Part shown: positions 26,831-41,290 of the stretch, piece by piece
Layout of the letters: each line of letters opens with the position of its first letter
Position numbering within the stretch: the first letter of the stretch is position 1
From: Certhia americana
Lineage: Eukaryota > Chordata > Aves > Passeriformes > Certhiidae
Direction: 5' to 3'
DNA: 64,000 nt
Assembly: GCA_018697195.1 (NCBI GenBank)
Contig: CM031859.1
Location: 52,808,828-52,872,827, forward strand
Notes under the pieces: generated by a model
Databases searched by the model: none
Seen by the model: the letters and a program-made list of their open reading frames with translations, nothing else
Told to the model about the DNA's origin: nothing
Program-made: the position numbers and the translations under genes

Positions 26831-27646
26831 GAACACATGCTTTTGCAGCTGATGACACTTTCCACTGGGCTGCACAATTGCTAAGATCAACCAAAAGCAA
26901 GGCTGACCATTTAGGTTAATTCCTGCTATGACTGCTCTCAGCCAAATATTCCAGAAACTTCAACACTCAAAATAATCTGCTTCCCTAAAATCTGCCCCTA
27001 GAGAAAGTTTTAAGCACTCAGAGTTGGATCCATTAGGGCTATCTGTACATACTGCAGCCCTAAGACTAAACAAACTTCTCTGGTTGTATAGAAGCATATA
27101 CATTAATATGAAGGTAACTTAGGAAATAAAACACAAGGGTTGAAGAGTATGAGTTCAGCATCTCTCAATCTAAATTTCAAATGGACTCCAATCTTACTTA
27201 AGATTCAGACTGTTAAATCTCATGCTGGTTTACACTCCCTGGTTCGTAAATGCTAACTTATTGTAGACATGTTTAAAATGAGCCTTAAAATTCTTATAGA
27301 TGATAAATTTATCTGCAATATGAAATTGTTTTATTGTGGACCATAGATGTGTCTGTACTGATGCACATTTTAATGAAACTTGGTCTGGGTAGCTACAGAA
27401 GTATTACATATATTTGTATCCTCCATATATTAGAGGATTATGAAATGACGATACCCAAATTTGGATTGACCTAGCACTCTAAAATGTTAAAACTCCCAGC
27501 ATTCTAAATCTGCTCAGCCTATTCCTTAGTTATTCTGATTTTCCTTTATTGAATGAAAACCACAAACTGACAGTGCACAATGACTCATCTAGAAAAGAGA
27601 TTACTTGGATTTAGACCATCTTTAATCTGAGGGTGGTGGGACTACC

Positions 27647-27676
27647 CTCACATCAGGCAGAACAGCCTGATGTGAG
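27647..27676. repeat. Perfect 12-bp inverted repeat with 6-base loop
   Basis: The arms CTCACATCAGGC and GCCTGATGTGAG are exact reverse complements separated by AGAACA. The pairing does not extend beyond 12 bp. It is isolated in non-coding DNA, with no terminator context and no recognised element around it. Confidence 0.95.
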
Positions 27677-30600
27677 ACTCTTTCAGGACACATCACCTCC
27701 AGCTTCAGCAGCCAGAGCAGACTCCCCTTTGAAAAAGTAGAACAAAATTTTATGGGGACAAAAAATAAACAAGAGGCAACCTTAACTGCAGGCTGCAAAT
27801 AAGAAAATTTACCCTGAAAGAAATATATATTATACAGTGCTATGATAAATGCTCTTTATTTTTCTAGGCTTATTTTTATATATTACAGTGATAAGTGTAT
27901 AGGATGAGTATTTTCAGAATAGAGAATATAACAGAGCATTAATATTGCACAGACTTTATATAATCATTCACTTATATGAAAAGACTCTAGATGTTAGATG
28001 ACAAGGTTTATATCATGGTTGTTCTCATGGAATGCTAACTACTGTTAGCAAGAATTGATTTATTTGTGGATCTTCTATTGCTGTTTCCCAGAAATAATTA
28101 TTTTACTCAACATTTTGCTGCACTAAGATGTACAACAGACAAAAAAATTAAAAAATCAAGCCCACTGAATCTGTGATCTTCTTAGATGAAATCCAAGCAG
28201 TCTTTCTTTCTTCCTTAAAAGAGTGTTTGCAAACAGGGACTGATATGCTTTTTGGGATGGTGATTTCTAGATAAATCATATGGATTCAGTCTTGCAGCTA
28301 TAGCAGAACCCATGTTGATTAAGGAAAATGGCAAGTGCCTTGATTTTATTTGAGAAGGAACAAACCCAGAATGGCTGTTAAAATGATGATGTTTTAACCA
28401 TTACAGAGAACACAAAGATTACAAACAGATGCTTACATGTACAGTGGCCTTATGATTTTGATTTTTTTATCATTCCTGCAGGAAAATCCCACAGGAAAAA
28501 GGTATTTAATGATTAACTACAGTACCCAAGCTCAGTGCACTAGCATTTTACAGTAGCTATATCTATTTCAAACCTAATTTAAAACAAAATTTTAATGCAT
28601 TTTATACATTTTTAGCCTGTTATTTTATTGAAAGCATTCTTTAAAAAAAAAATAAAATTCTGCCTTCAAGAAAAAGGAGGTAAATCTCTCCATGAACAAA
28701 ATTATCAGAGATGGTACAGATTCACTAGATGGCAGCATAGCTAGCAATTCTCTAAAAAATCTATCTCATCTTCCATGTATATTTTAGATGTCTTTGGCCA
28801 AGCTGGATATAAAAACAGACAGAAAAAGAACCTGTTAGGAAGCCAATATTAATAAAAATAACTTATTATAATAATCCATCATTTCAGAACATGTATTGAC
28901 TTAAGTCTATGATGAGTACTTGATAAATGACGTGCATATATTATGGTGTGGTAAAACTCTAGAATAAAACACGAAAAAAAAGAAATTTCTAAAAAAGGGT
29001 TCAACCATAACTTTTAGTCAAGTTTATAGCAGATTAGCTATGAATTGCAGTTTCAGAATGCTAAAAGAAAAAAAAGTAATATTCTGCTGTTAAAAGGTAT
29101 TAGAACTAATTTGAGTTGGTCCTAAGCAAGGGAGAAATTCAGTAAAAAATTGCAAAGGTATAACCACAGTGTAAAAACTGCCTGCACTCTCCAGAACCAA
29201 TAGGTATAGAGCAAACAGTGTGGTGCCAAGTGGAAGAACAAAGTAAACAGAGAAAGAAGATTACTTCTGTGTCTGATCATTTTCTAATCTATACTGATAT
29301 CGTGGACTCATAACCAAACTCTCCTGGTTTTGTATGAGACTAAAAATGAACCGTACCAATTTAAAAGATTCTCTCCACTTTCATGGTTTGATCGTAAATG
29401 ACAGATTTTTTTTCCTTCTCTTTAGAGGCAAAAATGGCTTAAAACATTCTCAGCAGGGAAAATGGATATGAAAATACATTTTTAATTGGACTGAAATAAT
29501 TCATTGTTCTCAACTTCAAGGATTCAGGTGAACCAATTGATCCTTCACACATCTTACAATCAACATGCATAAAATGAGAATGGATAATGATGATTTACTG
29601 AAATATTCTGTAAGGGAGCTCTTTCCTGATACAGATCAACATAATTATCCAATAATCTCGATTTTGCAATGCTGCTCTCAGCCACTTATGCTTAATGTAT
29701 GAGTACGGTACTGCTGCTGCTGTGAGTTCATGGTCAAGCCAGCCATGTAGTACTCAGTCAGGAAACCTCTTCTTTGTCTAATTTCCCCTCATTAATGACT
29801 ATGAGTTTGGTTAATTTATATCCTAACCTTTAGAACTAATCCCTGACCTGCTAAGCTGAGCATCTTTTCTTACCAGCTTCTCCAAAGTACCTTTGCAGTG
29901 CAGCTTGAGGCTGTTTTTTGTGCCTTTGATAATTTACTTTTCTCCTAGGGAAGGGACAAGACTGGTGGATGACAGATAGGGGGACAGTCCTGAGCTAAAT
30001 CCCAGTTCTGGTATTTAATCAAAAGGGTTGATTGCCATTCACAAACTGCTTGTGCTGTGCACTTGCAGTTTAGAATCCCAGCATCATCCCCTGATGAAAT
30101 TACAGTTGTCGTCAATCTGGACTAAAGCATGTTTTAGACCGGAAAGCAGAAGACCTATATCTTTGAAATTACATATAATATTTTGGAGATATGTTGGAGA
30201 TGTTGCTGTTCATGATTAAATGGAACAGATTTTGCATTATTATAGTGCTTGTATATATTTTAGAGAAAAGGAATAACAGGAAAAAAAGTGTATTTAGCAA
30301 AACTCTGTAACTTTAATTCAAATAAGCATAACACAGCCAACTAACTAAAATCATTATTTCCAAAGATCAGTAGAACAAAGATGAAACACTTAAATATGTT
30401 TATCTATTTTTAGAAACTGTACATATTGGTGTGTAAAATATAAACCTCTGTTTATTTGTTCAAATCCACTTTCTCGAGGAAAATGGATACTATCTTCAAC
30501 CTTTATTTTCCTGAGTATGGGCTAGAGGACCAGCTGTCAAAATGCCTTGATAATAATCTCTCTGAAGAGCATAAAAATCTTGCTGCTGCACTAGCATGAA

Positions 30601-32245
30601 ATTTCTTCAGTTTCTTTGAGTTTCTTTGCAGTCATCAGGATTTAGACACAGCCTTGCCTTCTACATGTCACAAGCCATTGGCTGGATATTTGGCTTTGGA
30701 GAAAGGAGAGGCAAGGAAACATTTCTTCTATCAGCTGCTGTGAAAGCAGATAAACTCCACCTTGCAAAAGACTTACAAAAGGAACAGCTTTAAAGCTGTA
30801 TAAACAATTGGATTAAGCAACATTAAGCACATTCACACCTGCTCTCAGAATCTGAATCTGTAGCTCTGAAAAATGTCGGCCATTTGAAGAAAAGCAGATT
30901 TTTTTCTTTTAGTAAAATCTGCTTGGAAATGAAAAAATTATTTTTGCGCTCTTAACTTCCTGTTATCTTTTACCCATTCATCGCCCTGTTATTTGAAATG
31001 CACATCACTGATTACCACTGGAAAACAGCCACAAATAATATTAAGTTATTCCCTTCTTCGCCTTCTCTTTTTGGCCTATAAGCTTAAGGTTTTTCAAATA
31101 ATTCTACATACAATCACTGAGCTTTAAAATACAAAGAAACTGGAAATCAGGAACAACCTGTTTCCAAGTATTGAAAGCTGGAACATTTTTTACTGTTTTA
31201 TTGTCGAAAGCATGAAACCTTGAGTTTCATTGGAAAGCAATCAAACTCAAACTGTGAATGACAGACAAATCCTTGTTTAAATTACTCACATGATTTAGAC
31301 ACCAATGAAGAACAATCACTGAACAAGAGTATTTGAAGTGAGATTTGATTTTAAAAGATATTCAATTACAGGTAAAGTATTGCAGGCTTGATTTGCATCA
31401 ACCTGTAATTTAAAAGTCCTGAAGATTAAGAAAAACAGAGTAATGAATGCAGACATTCAGAAGAGGAAACTATCAGGTGTATCTTTAGAAAACAATGAAC
31501 AGGGTAGAAAATCATTTAACCGTACAAACACATGTTCATATTTGATGTGTACTTCAAACTCAGCATTGTGATCCTGGCAACATATCCCAATTCCAGTAAT
31601 ATTTCTGAAGTCAAGGGAATTGCCTGAATAAATAAAGGTGTTTGATCATGTTGGGGTTGTGTGCTGTATTTAAATCCTTGAAAGGTATACTTAACGGAAC
31701 GTAGAATTTTCCTGAAGTAGTTTCTGTAAAATCATCAGTGGTGTGGAAGTATTTCAATATGCCTAGCTACCACAGTGGTACCACTGTAGTGAAAGTGGTG
31801 TACGGGTTTTGAAAGAACCTGAAAAAACAGTAAAGGCAGAGATAATAGGAGTATGATATTTAAGTATACAACCCAATGGAAAGGCAAATGGGTGTATTAA
31901 TAACGTGGCTGCAGCTATATTGTTGTAATTGCATTATATATTGATAAATTTTACTTAGGGAAAATGTTGGATCCAGGTTGAGCAGTGGCAATTAACTTCA
32001 ATTGATATAAAAATGTGTGTTTGAGAACAAATCGGGATTAAATTCAATTCACATCGCTGTTTTTTTGTACTTATTGCAAAGGATAAACCCTGGCTTGCTA
32101 ACTTGAGAAGAAAGGTGTTAGTTAATATCTAAGACAAGAAAAGCAACAGACTTATTATGTAATGTGGACAAAATTCAGTTCTATCCTTCCTCCTCTCATA
32201 AATCTGCCTGCAATGAGTAAACTTAAATTTTCTAAAAGTCATAGC

Positions 32246-32503
32246 TGTAGAGTCACAGAATAGTTGGGGTTTGAAGTTACCTCCAGAGATCATTTGCTCC
32301 TTGCTCAAGTAGGGCTACCTGTAGCCATTTGTCCAAGGCAATGGCTTTTGAGCTTCTACAAGGACAGAGATTCCACAACCTCCCTGGGCAACCTGTGCCA
32401 GTACTCACAGTTAAAACAGTGCTTCCTGATGTCCAGAGGGGCTCTACTAGATTTCACTTTGTGCCTATTTCCTCCTGTCCTGTCACTGAGCACCACTGAG
32501 ATC
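32246..32503 (-). repeat. CR1 LINE 3' fragment, antisense
   Basis: The plus strand starts with AGAGTCACAGAATAGTTGGG. It then has TCCTTGCTCAAGTAGGGCTA, GACAGAGATTCCACAACCTC and CCTGGGCAACCTGTGCCAGT, and ends around TGTCACTGAGCACCACTGAG. These are the ordered blocks of the CR1 3' region read in antisense. The small open frame across it (32264-32530) is an antisense read of the LINE and not a gene. Confidence 0.9.
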
Positions 32504-35500
32504 AACATATGGCATACTGTCAATAAGTGATAGAATCAGTAAGAGACACTGCAACCAATGTATATTTTGCAGTAGCTTTACATGTTGATACACTCCAGTG
32601 AAGTCAGAATATCCTTCCTTTAGAAGAGGATTAAAAGAACTAATACTATGGAGGACCTAAATTCAATGAATTATCTATGTGGAGACTGCAAAAGAGAAAA
32701 TTAAGTTTAAATGTATGCCCTACCTTGCCTCACAACAGCTTTGCTATGCACATGAGCCCTGAGACTGGATTCTTGGTGACTTACTTACATGTTATGGAGA
32801 TAAGTCTCCATATTTCTCCACAGGTCAACAAACCAGAGCATTTGAATGGAGTCCAGTGTTTTAAGAATATTTCTGGATGTTTTTCACTGCAAGGCTTTCC
32901 TATTTCCAGAATTCACATATCTGTAGACTTCATAGGCACCATCACAAGACTATAGGTAGGTACTTTGCCTACTTATCTTACTTATCTTCTTTTGACTCAT
33001 CATAACCTGCAAAAGCCAACTGTAAAGAATAGTTCTGCCATTTTCTCTACATTTTTTTTGTCAGAAATATGCTATAAGAGCAGGGTCAAATCGGAATGGC
33101 ACAGGTGTTAGAGAATAAGGCTGAGGGTCCTGGCACATCAAACTTCTGTTGCCTGTGACATTCATTACTTTTTTTCCAGAAAGCTACTTTTCAACCCATA
33201 CCCCTCTAATTAATAGTACATGTGAAGAACTTACACTTGGACTAACAAACTCCCACATTTTGATAATGAAAGTTCATTTCTCCACCTGATTCTGAGCCAG
33301 CATTCTTGAACCCTTCCTCTGTCATGAGTCGGCATATGCTAAGGTAGGGAAACAAAGGCTCTGGCAATAAACATGAAAGCATGTTCATGAAATCATACTC
33401 TATCATGATCTTCCTTCCACTACAATCCTTGACTCCAGAGGGAAAAATGCTGTAGTAGGAAAAAAATATGAGATCTGCCTGGTCAGCATGCCTGGCATTA
33501 ATCTCAGCTTGTCAAGCGCATCAACATCACAGATAAATCACAGGATTTTAACTGAATTAAAATTGTTAGCAGCAAAGTTCAAATAAAATATACTTTTGAA
33601 TGCATTGCAAATCAGAAGTATTTTTCCCCCTAAAGATATGGATTTAATATTTCCTCTATGGGAATATTAAGATGCTTCAGGTCCCATGGTAAATAAACAG
33701 TAGAGTTGAAACACAGCTAAGACTAAATGAAAAATGGAAGCTCTTATGTTTCAGTCAGTGAACAGACATGCTATCTAATAGCTCTGGTGAGAACAGGAGT
33801 CTGTGACAACTGGAAACTGTAGAAGGAAATTTACTTATAATTAAAAAAAAAGGTGAATATTCACATTGGAATATAACTGGGAGACCAAGGTTAACATCAT
33901 ACCCTGTCATCTACATGATGGCTTTCATTAGCAGGTAAAAAATGGTAGTAAGAATTAGGCAATACCTTCCTCTGCCATATCCAGGCCACTAATTTCACAT
34001 TAAAGTCAATGACATTTTGAGAGCAGATGGGTACATAACAAACTGTCTGCTTATGTATAAATAACTGTAACAGAACTGCTCTCCTGAGGAAGACGTTATC
34101 CAGCTTTGGTCAAGCTGTGAAGAAAAAGATATTTTCAGAAGACACAGTAAAAATAAACAAGCCAGGCTCTGACAAAATTCCATGCGCTTCACTTCAACAC
34201 AAAGAATGAATTGATATTTTGGAAAACTTCATTAGCAGACGCTCCAGACAGCCTGCTATGTGCTCATCAGCTGATGTGCTGAAACAATTAGCAATATGCT
34301 CAGGTAATCAAGTAGAGCTTTTTGTTCCAGAGTATCTCCTTTAATTTACTTAGAAAATTGACTAAAAATATCTTAAAACCAAAGTTCTTCTGTTATCAGG
34401 TTAATATGTATTGACACGATCCCTTTCCATCTTTTGCATTTCAGCAAAGGTATCACTATTTCTCTGAAGAGAATAGTGCTGTACTTAGGATTTTGATACA
34501 ATAACTCCTGGGAGATGTACAGAAATAATGAATAACAGACTTCCCTTTCTCAAGCTCCTTTGTTAATTATTATTTAAACAGATCTAATTTTCACAAATAA
34601 CTATTTAGTTATAACCCATTCATAAATGAGATTTGAGACAGTATTGTGATTAAACCAGGATGAATGGTAGATTGATATGATTTTCATAGAATTATTAATA
34701 ATGGAAATTTAACAAATTAATGAATGACTCCACTGTTAATTTTCTTGCTCTCTTAAGCATTTTATGTCAATAATTTACTGGAAATAGGCAGCAGATTACA
34801 TGTTCATATCTAAATCATCTCTTATGGTCTTTTAGAATCTTTTAAGCAGTACAAAGAAACTAAAAACGTAAGTAAAAGCCTTCAGAAGTATCTTTGTACA
34901 GAGGTTTTCCCTATCCCCCAATTTTCACTTTTACATTTTAACATAGTATCTACCTCCACAGTCTCTTCTAAGACAATTTCCTGACATAAACTATGCTGAG
35001 AATCTGCTGTATTCTGGGTTAGTGGTTCATAAATGAAAATGTTGTTTACAGGTTTCTAACTCATGTCTACATAAATAACAGACAGAAGAATGCCCTTTTA
35101 AACTGGGCTAAAAATGTCAAGGTTTCCTTTCTGGGTTTTTTTCAGTTTTGTAGCTGGGACATATCTTTCAGTTTGTTTGCTTTAGCATACAATCCTCTAA
35201 AAGCTATATACCTTCCAGTATGTCTTGCTTGATTCTTGTGGGAACACTTAAATCCCTATGCAATGCAATATTTCTGAGGAAGGGGGGAAATATGTATTTT
35301 TTCAAGCAGTAATTATAATATTTTTGTATGTATGTATGTATTAAAAATCCACTATTTATAAGCACAAGTTCCATGCCAGAAAAAAACCATGCAAAATACT
35401 TTCTAAGGTGATAGCAAAAATGTAAGTTATTGCAACATATTAACATGCATATGTTGATGGGGCATGTGATTACAGAAACAGCTCTCATGCAAACCCTAAT

Positions 35501-38500
35501 CAAAAAGGCATGAAGTCACTCTGTCTTCTTTCCTTCAGGGCTTGGAACATTTCTTCACTGTTCACTTAGAACACCTCCTGAGGAGGGCAAGCAGAGTATC
35601 TGAAAACCTTACTGATGGCCTAAACTGCACTCTGAAAACTACAAAAAGTAAGTTTTATCAAATACCCATATTTTAGAAAAACTCTAATAAGAATTAAGAC
35701 TCCAATCTTATTATTTTTATAGCACAAAGACCCCAAATCATCTCTGAGTCAGTTTAGCAGAACACTCAGAACACTATCCAAACCCACAGGGTTTTCAGTT
35801 GTTTAAACATGCTTATTCATGTTTAAAGTTAAGTATGTCTTGAAATGTTTATTTTACGGTGTCTGCATCTTGAGGAGGCTCAAGCCACACTTCATCAAGT
35901 GAAATATTTTGGATACTGAATTTAAAGGAAGTCTTGTCAACAACTTCCCTTAATTCTACTGTATTTACTCTTAGTTTTACTCTATTCCTTCAGTTTAAGT
36001 CAGACAACACTGCTCCCTGAGTCCATCATCTAGCTTTTAACATCATTGGAATGTAAAAACCAAAACCAGAGCAATCCTTCTCCAAAAATCTACCTCAGGA
36101 TTTAAGCAGTAATCTAACAGTCCCTCCTTTAAACTTCACTAGAATAAAAAAAAAATAAATCAAAAAACCCAAAAAAACAGATTCTGAGAGGAGGACTGGT
36201 GAGAAAAAATTACAGGGACTAATTTTTCACACAGGGTAAAGAGTTTGAAATATCTAGTAACATGGACTATAGATTTGGTTTTTGTTGGAACCAAACTTGG
36301 ATCAGGCATAAACAGTATTTCCATAATTATCCTCACAGGAAATATTAATTTCCTGGTGTCATTAAGGAGGCTGCTTTAATTGACATATTTTATTGTCTTT
36401 GTTACAGAATTATTCAGCATTTGTCTCTTAGAAATAAACAAAAGTAACAGAACAACAAACTACAATCTCTTTTTCATGAAGTTTGGAAATGATAACTGAT
36501 ATTTTACAGTACACTTCCAAGACCTGTTGCTTAGGTTCTGTGCACCTTCCCAAACTTTAAAATAAGAGCTAACTTCTGTCTAGACTCTCAATTTTTCTGG
36601 AGACTTGCATAATTGCATCACATGGGAAGACCCTCACAACAGAAAGCTTTTAACATCCTCTTGCTTTCTTAACAAAACAAGCTGTTGTTAAGTTTCAGTT
36701 TCTATTTTGTCTAGAAACAAAAATATTTAAGAACCGGTAGCAGTTGTAGGTAATTATTTACACATTTTACCTAATAAGAGTGAATTTATTACAGAGATAT
36801 GGCTTTTTCTCTGTGGAAGTATGTGACAGAGGAGTAATTGATACTTCTTTTAATGATGCAATTTGGTAGGGTTATATGTTTTCAAATAAGAGTCATCTAT
36901 TCACTTCTCCTAGTGCTTCTAGTTTTCTCTACTCCAACAATAGTGAGAAAAATTTGGGATGGCTTGGAATAGCATGAAGACTGAACTCACTACCACCACA
37001 ACTGAAATGATCACAAATAATTACCACATGACATATAAAATACTTCAGTGATACCATTCAAATTTGTGAAGCAATTATACTTTCTCCATTATTTAATTTT
37101 CATTCAGAAGAGCAACAATACCTTTCTCAAAGATGGTCCTGCTTCACTTGCTCCTAACTTCCTCTAAGTCCTCAACGGAACTTTATCTGGAGATAACATG
37201 ACTGATGCTCACGACAGCACTTGCATGGGAAGTTTCTTATGAAATTAGTAAATTAAGCGACACGGTATGTTGCTTTTTGTTATCTTCCCAGAAATAAATG
37301 ATGAAAAGATGACAATCCTGTAAGCCATCTTCTATTTTGTTGGCACTATTTCTGGCATTTCAAATGCAGAGAAAATCCTTATGCCAACAAAGGAATACTC
37401 TACCGGCTGTCCCAGCATCCCACCTTCTTGCCTTGATTTGAAAGCTCAAACAGAAGGGCTGTGTTTTTTGATTCAGTATCAGGAAATGTTACATGCAGAG
37501 AAAAAAAAGCGTCTGCTTCAAACAATTCAGTAATCTGAGAAAAGACTATGTTTTCTGCATATTTGTTCCTTTTAAAAAAAAATTATTCCACTAGTACTTT
37601 ATTTACCAAGTGCTTGTGGTATGATGGACATAAAAGCAGTATGTTACTTTCCAGCTTTCAAGATGGTGCTGCTGCTGTTTAAGGATGCCAACTAGAGAGT
37701 CTCCCTTAGACCAAAGTTCTTAAGCTACAGCGACTTCAATAATAAACTAAAAAAAAGAAACATCTTTTGGGAAAATTTTTTTTTCCTCACTATCCTATGC
37801 ACTAGAGTTCCACTTCACAGGTATTTTACTTCCTTTATTCTATGTATTGTTCAGAACCTGTTCACCTACATGTGGATAAGAAATAATGGTTCTATTTCTG
37901 TGATTTTTATTAGACGCCTACATTGTTCATTCTAAGATATCCAGGTATTCATAATAATGCATTCTTCAGACAAGCATTTCAAATAAAGCCAAAATAAATT
38001 TTTGTAATGCCGGTGGAACATGTTTAAGAAAATCTGATTTCTTAAACCACTTCAAGACAGACTAAAACTCACTCAATTCAAACACTTGTTTCATACTTCA
38101 GCTGTTAATAAGAGAATAGATACTCCAGAAAATTCTTTTTTATATACAAAAAGGCATATATACTCTCAATGAGAGTTTTCTCAGAGAGAAAACCTTGAGT
38201 TTCTACTTAAAGAAATTTTCAACATGATTTCCAGAGCTTTATTTTTCATATGTGTAGGCTTTCATCATACTTGGAGTGCTGAGTTCCTATCCTTTCAAAA
38301 AAAGTTAGACTGTAAGAAAATATGAAAATATTAGGAAATCAGCATTTTAAGTGCTGCTGACAGCTCACAAATCATTAGGAAGCAGACATTTCTGTCTGTA
38401 TTCTCACTAGTTTCAGAAACTGGTTGAGGTAAAGCTCAAGCCAATAAATGGCAAATTACATAGTATTGCATGCTGTGTAACTATTGTTAAGATAAATAGT

Positions 38501-40648
38501 GACACATGCCAAGATTCTCTGTATGATTCTGACATTTTCTTGGCCCTGTGTTTCTTGGCTTTCTTTGTTGTTACCAAATATCTTGCACCATTTTTCTTCT
38601 AAGCAGGATCTCACTGATTTCCCTCGGTGGCATAGAGCTGCAAACAGAGAAGATGCTATCCACCATGAAAAGCTTCCAGCTAAAGAAAAGACAGTGGGCA
38701 ACAGACAAGTACCAGGAATTGAACTGGTTAGCTTGAGAATCAGTGGCATTGGGATTGCAGCAGCCGAGTTGTTTTCAAGATTTTTCTAGACAATATGGAA
38801 ATAGTTTTCTCACTTGTGTGACACAGATGCCAGTGAGGTAGCTCTGCTAGTATAGATGATGAGGTCCAGGTAGGCCTAGTGGCACCAGGGGAGAAAAAAA
38901 AACCCAAACAACAAAAGAACCATCTTGTTGTTTGGTAATAGATACTGGCCTAAGGAGCAAGGAGCTAACCTGTCAGTATAGCATATATAAGACAGTATAT
39001 AGCATGTCTATGGCCAGTATAACAGGATAAGAAAAAGCAGTAAGGACACCTCTTCTAGACTTCCCACAGTGAGGAAAGGTGGGTTTTGATTGAAGAGAGA
39101 CAGTGGGACTATTCAGATCATTTATAACTGAATTTTGGTTCCTCGCTTACTCTGTGTCCAGAGTACATGGAAAAGTCTTGATATTTAATACGCATTTTCT
39201 CATGTACAGATCAAAAAACTTAAATTTTGTACTTTTAGAGGCATAAATCAGTCATTAACGCACAGTTGTGTTTGCAGTTATGTGTTTATTATTTATTGAC
39301 TAACAAATAATTTATCACCAAGAAATTCTTGACACTCATTCACTGCTTAGAAAGACCATATTCTTGCCAATTAGACTATAAAAAGTTGACTATGAACAAA
39401 TCCACTAGAACAAATGATGGTTTGAAGTTTTCTTTTATGTCTTAATCAGAATAAAAGGGATTATAGATGTAGAATTTTCTTTTTTATAAATATAATATGA
39501 AAAATAAGGCATATAAGATAACAGTATCACAGTACAATTCATAGTAAATCTTAGCAGAAATAAGAACTTATGGTGTCATTTATTGTCACTGTAATGGTCT
39601 GGACCTGAGTACAGCTCTTTACCTCGACTGGGGATCCTTTCAATCTTCAGTTTCATGTTCCCAATTCAGGATATTTCACATTTACCACATTATTACAGAG
39701 GTCAGTCAAGTGTCACAATTTTTTAGCAAAATTCAAAATAGAAATGGATCTGGATCTTAAAAAAATATCCTGTATAAAGCTAAAAGAATGCCATCTTTCT
39801 CTTTAATTGGATTAAATTTATGGAAGACACACAGTTTAATCCACCCACTGCCTAGTTTATTACAGTAAATGAATGGCTTTTCATAGCATGAACTGAAAGG
39901 TGTAGGTTGGAAGAGAAATTAGTATAATACTGTTGACATCCCAAACTTCAAATAAAAATATTCCATGCCTTCCAAAAGGAGAATCTCACTCGTGAGCCTA
40001 AAATGACTGATTCTTGCTATAATCTCAGAAGTAACCACTTTCATAATTAATGTACTAAAATGTTTGTTATACTGAGTGTTAGTAATCAGTGTTGACATTT
40101 AATGCCTGAAATATTGGTCTTAACATTTTTTGACCCTCCAGAGATGTGCAGATGACTGAGATCTGAAGAGCCTTGGGGACTTATTCTCCTCTTTCCTTTC
40201 TACTGAAGATCAGGAGCAAATTCCTTAAAACAATGGCTTTAAGGTCAGTATAAAACTATTGTATTTAGGAGAAAGAGCAGACACTATCTTATCTTTAAGA
40301 ATGAACTGATAGAATTTTAGAAGGCTCCAGGCAACACAGCAAAACTGAACATCCACTTGCAAAACGCATCTTCCAGATGTCTGTCACTAGGATGGGCAGC
40401 TCTCGTACTATATAATCCACAGAAATATCCCACAAAATGTGTTGCCCACACTAATATAAATTATCACAATTTTCTACATATAACTTACAGATCATGTAAA
40501 AACCCAACAATTATATGGTTCACTGTCAGTGGGTTTTGTACATACAGCAAATGCAAAGGGAAATCCTAGAAGACGCTTCTCACCTAGTACAGTACGAAAA
40601 TTAGTCCTTCAAACCATACTGTTCTCTCTGTCACTTGCCTAGAATTTC

Positions 40649-40668
40649 TTTTTTTTTTTTTTTTTTTT
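40649..40668. repeat. Poly(T) tract left of the solo LTR
   Basis: About 20 T residues roughly 70 bases before the LTR, followed by CAGGATGGGC. It is likely a separate event from the LTR. Confidence 0.9.
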
Positions 40669-40740
40669 CAGGATGGGCACTGTTTGAGATCATAAATCAT
40701 CTGAGGATTCATGAGTATGGCTTCTTCATAGCAGCTAGTA

Positions 40741-41290
40741 TGGGGCTAGCTGTTGGGAATTGTGCAGTTGATAAAGTGGGGATGCATTAATTATTGCCAA
40801 GCAGTGCTTGTTTAAGAGCCAAGGCCTTTTCTGCTTCTCACTCCAATCCACCAGTGGGGAGGTTGGGGTGCACAAGGAGCTGGGAGGGGACTGGGTAGCT
40901 GGGGTAGCTGACCCAAACTGACCACATGGATATTCCATAGTGTATGGTATCACACACAGCACACAGAGCTGGAGGAAGGACGAAGAGGGGCATGTTCAGA
41001 GTGATGGCATTTGTCTTCCCAAGTCAATGCTATGTGTTATGGAGTTCTCCTGGAGTTGGCTGAACACCTGTCTGCCCATGGGAAGTGGTGAATGAATTCC
41101 TTGTTTTGCTTTGCTTGCATACTTTTACTTTACTATTGTGGCTTTTACTTTACTATTAAATGTCTAAATATCTTCATCTCAGCCAATGAGTTTTCTCACT
41201 TTTGGTCTTCTGATTCTCTCTGCCATCCCACCAGGGGAGAGCAAGTGAGTGGCTGTGTAGTGCTTAGTCACAAGCTGGAGTTAAACCACA
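40741..41290 (+). mobile_element. Solo LTR of an avian endogenous retrovirus (class II-like)
   Basis: The block resembles a widespread passerine-type LTR that I recognise from its order of segments. These are GCTGTTGGGAATTGTGCAGT near the start, GAGCCAAGGCCTTTTCTGCT, GATGGCATTTGTCTTCCCAA, GGGAAGTGGTGAATGAATTC and CTTGTTTTGCTTTGCTTGC. An ATTAAA polyadenylation signal at about 41155 follows, then CTCACTTTTGGTCTTCTGAT and a TTAAACCACA terminus at 41281-41290. No primer-binding site or gag/pol sequence follows, so it is a solo LTR. A 17-base duplication (CTTTTACTTTACTATT) sits just before the polyadenylation signal. I could not find clean target-site duplications, so the exact ends are uncertain. 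Class II (ERVK-like) is from memory. Confidence 0.75.

Noticed and set aside
32264..32530. 88-codon plus-strand open frame
   Set aside because: It is an antisense read of a CR1 3' fragment.
40741..41290. Possibility of a complete endogenous retrovirus attached to the LTR
   Set aside because: No primer-binding site, gag, pol or env sequence and no second LTR is present on either side, so it is a solo LTR.
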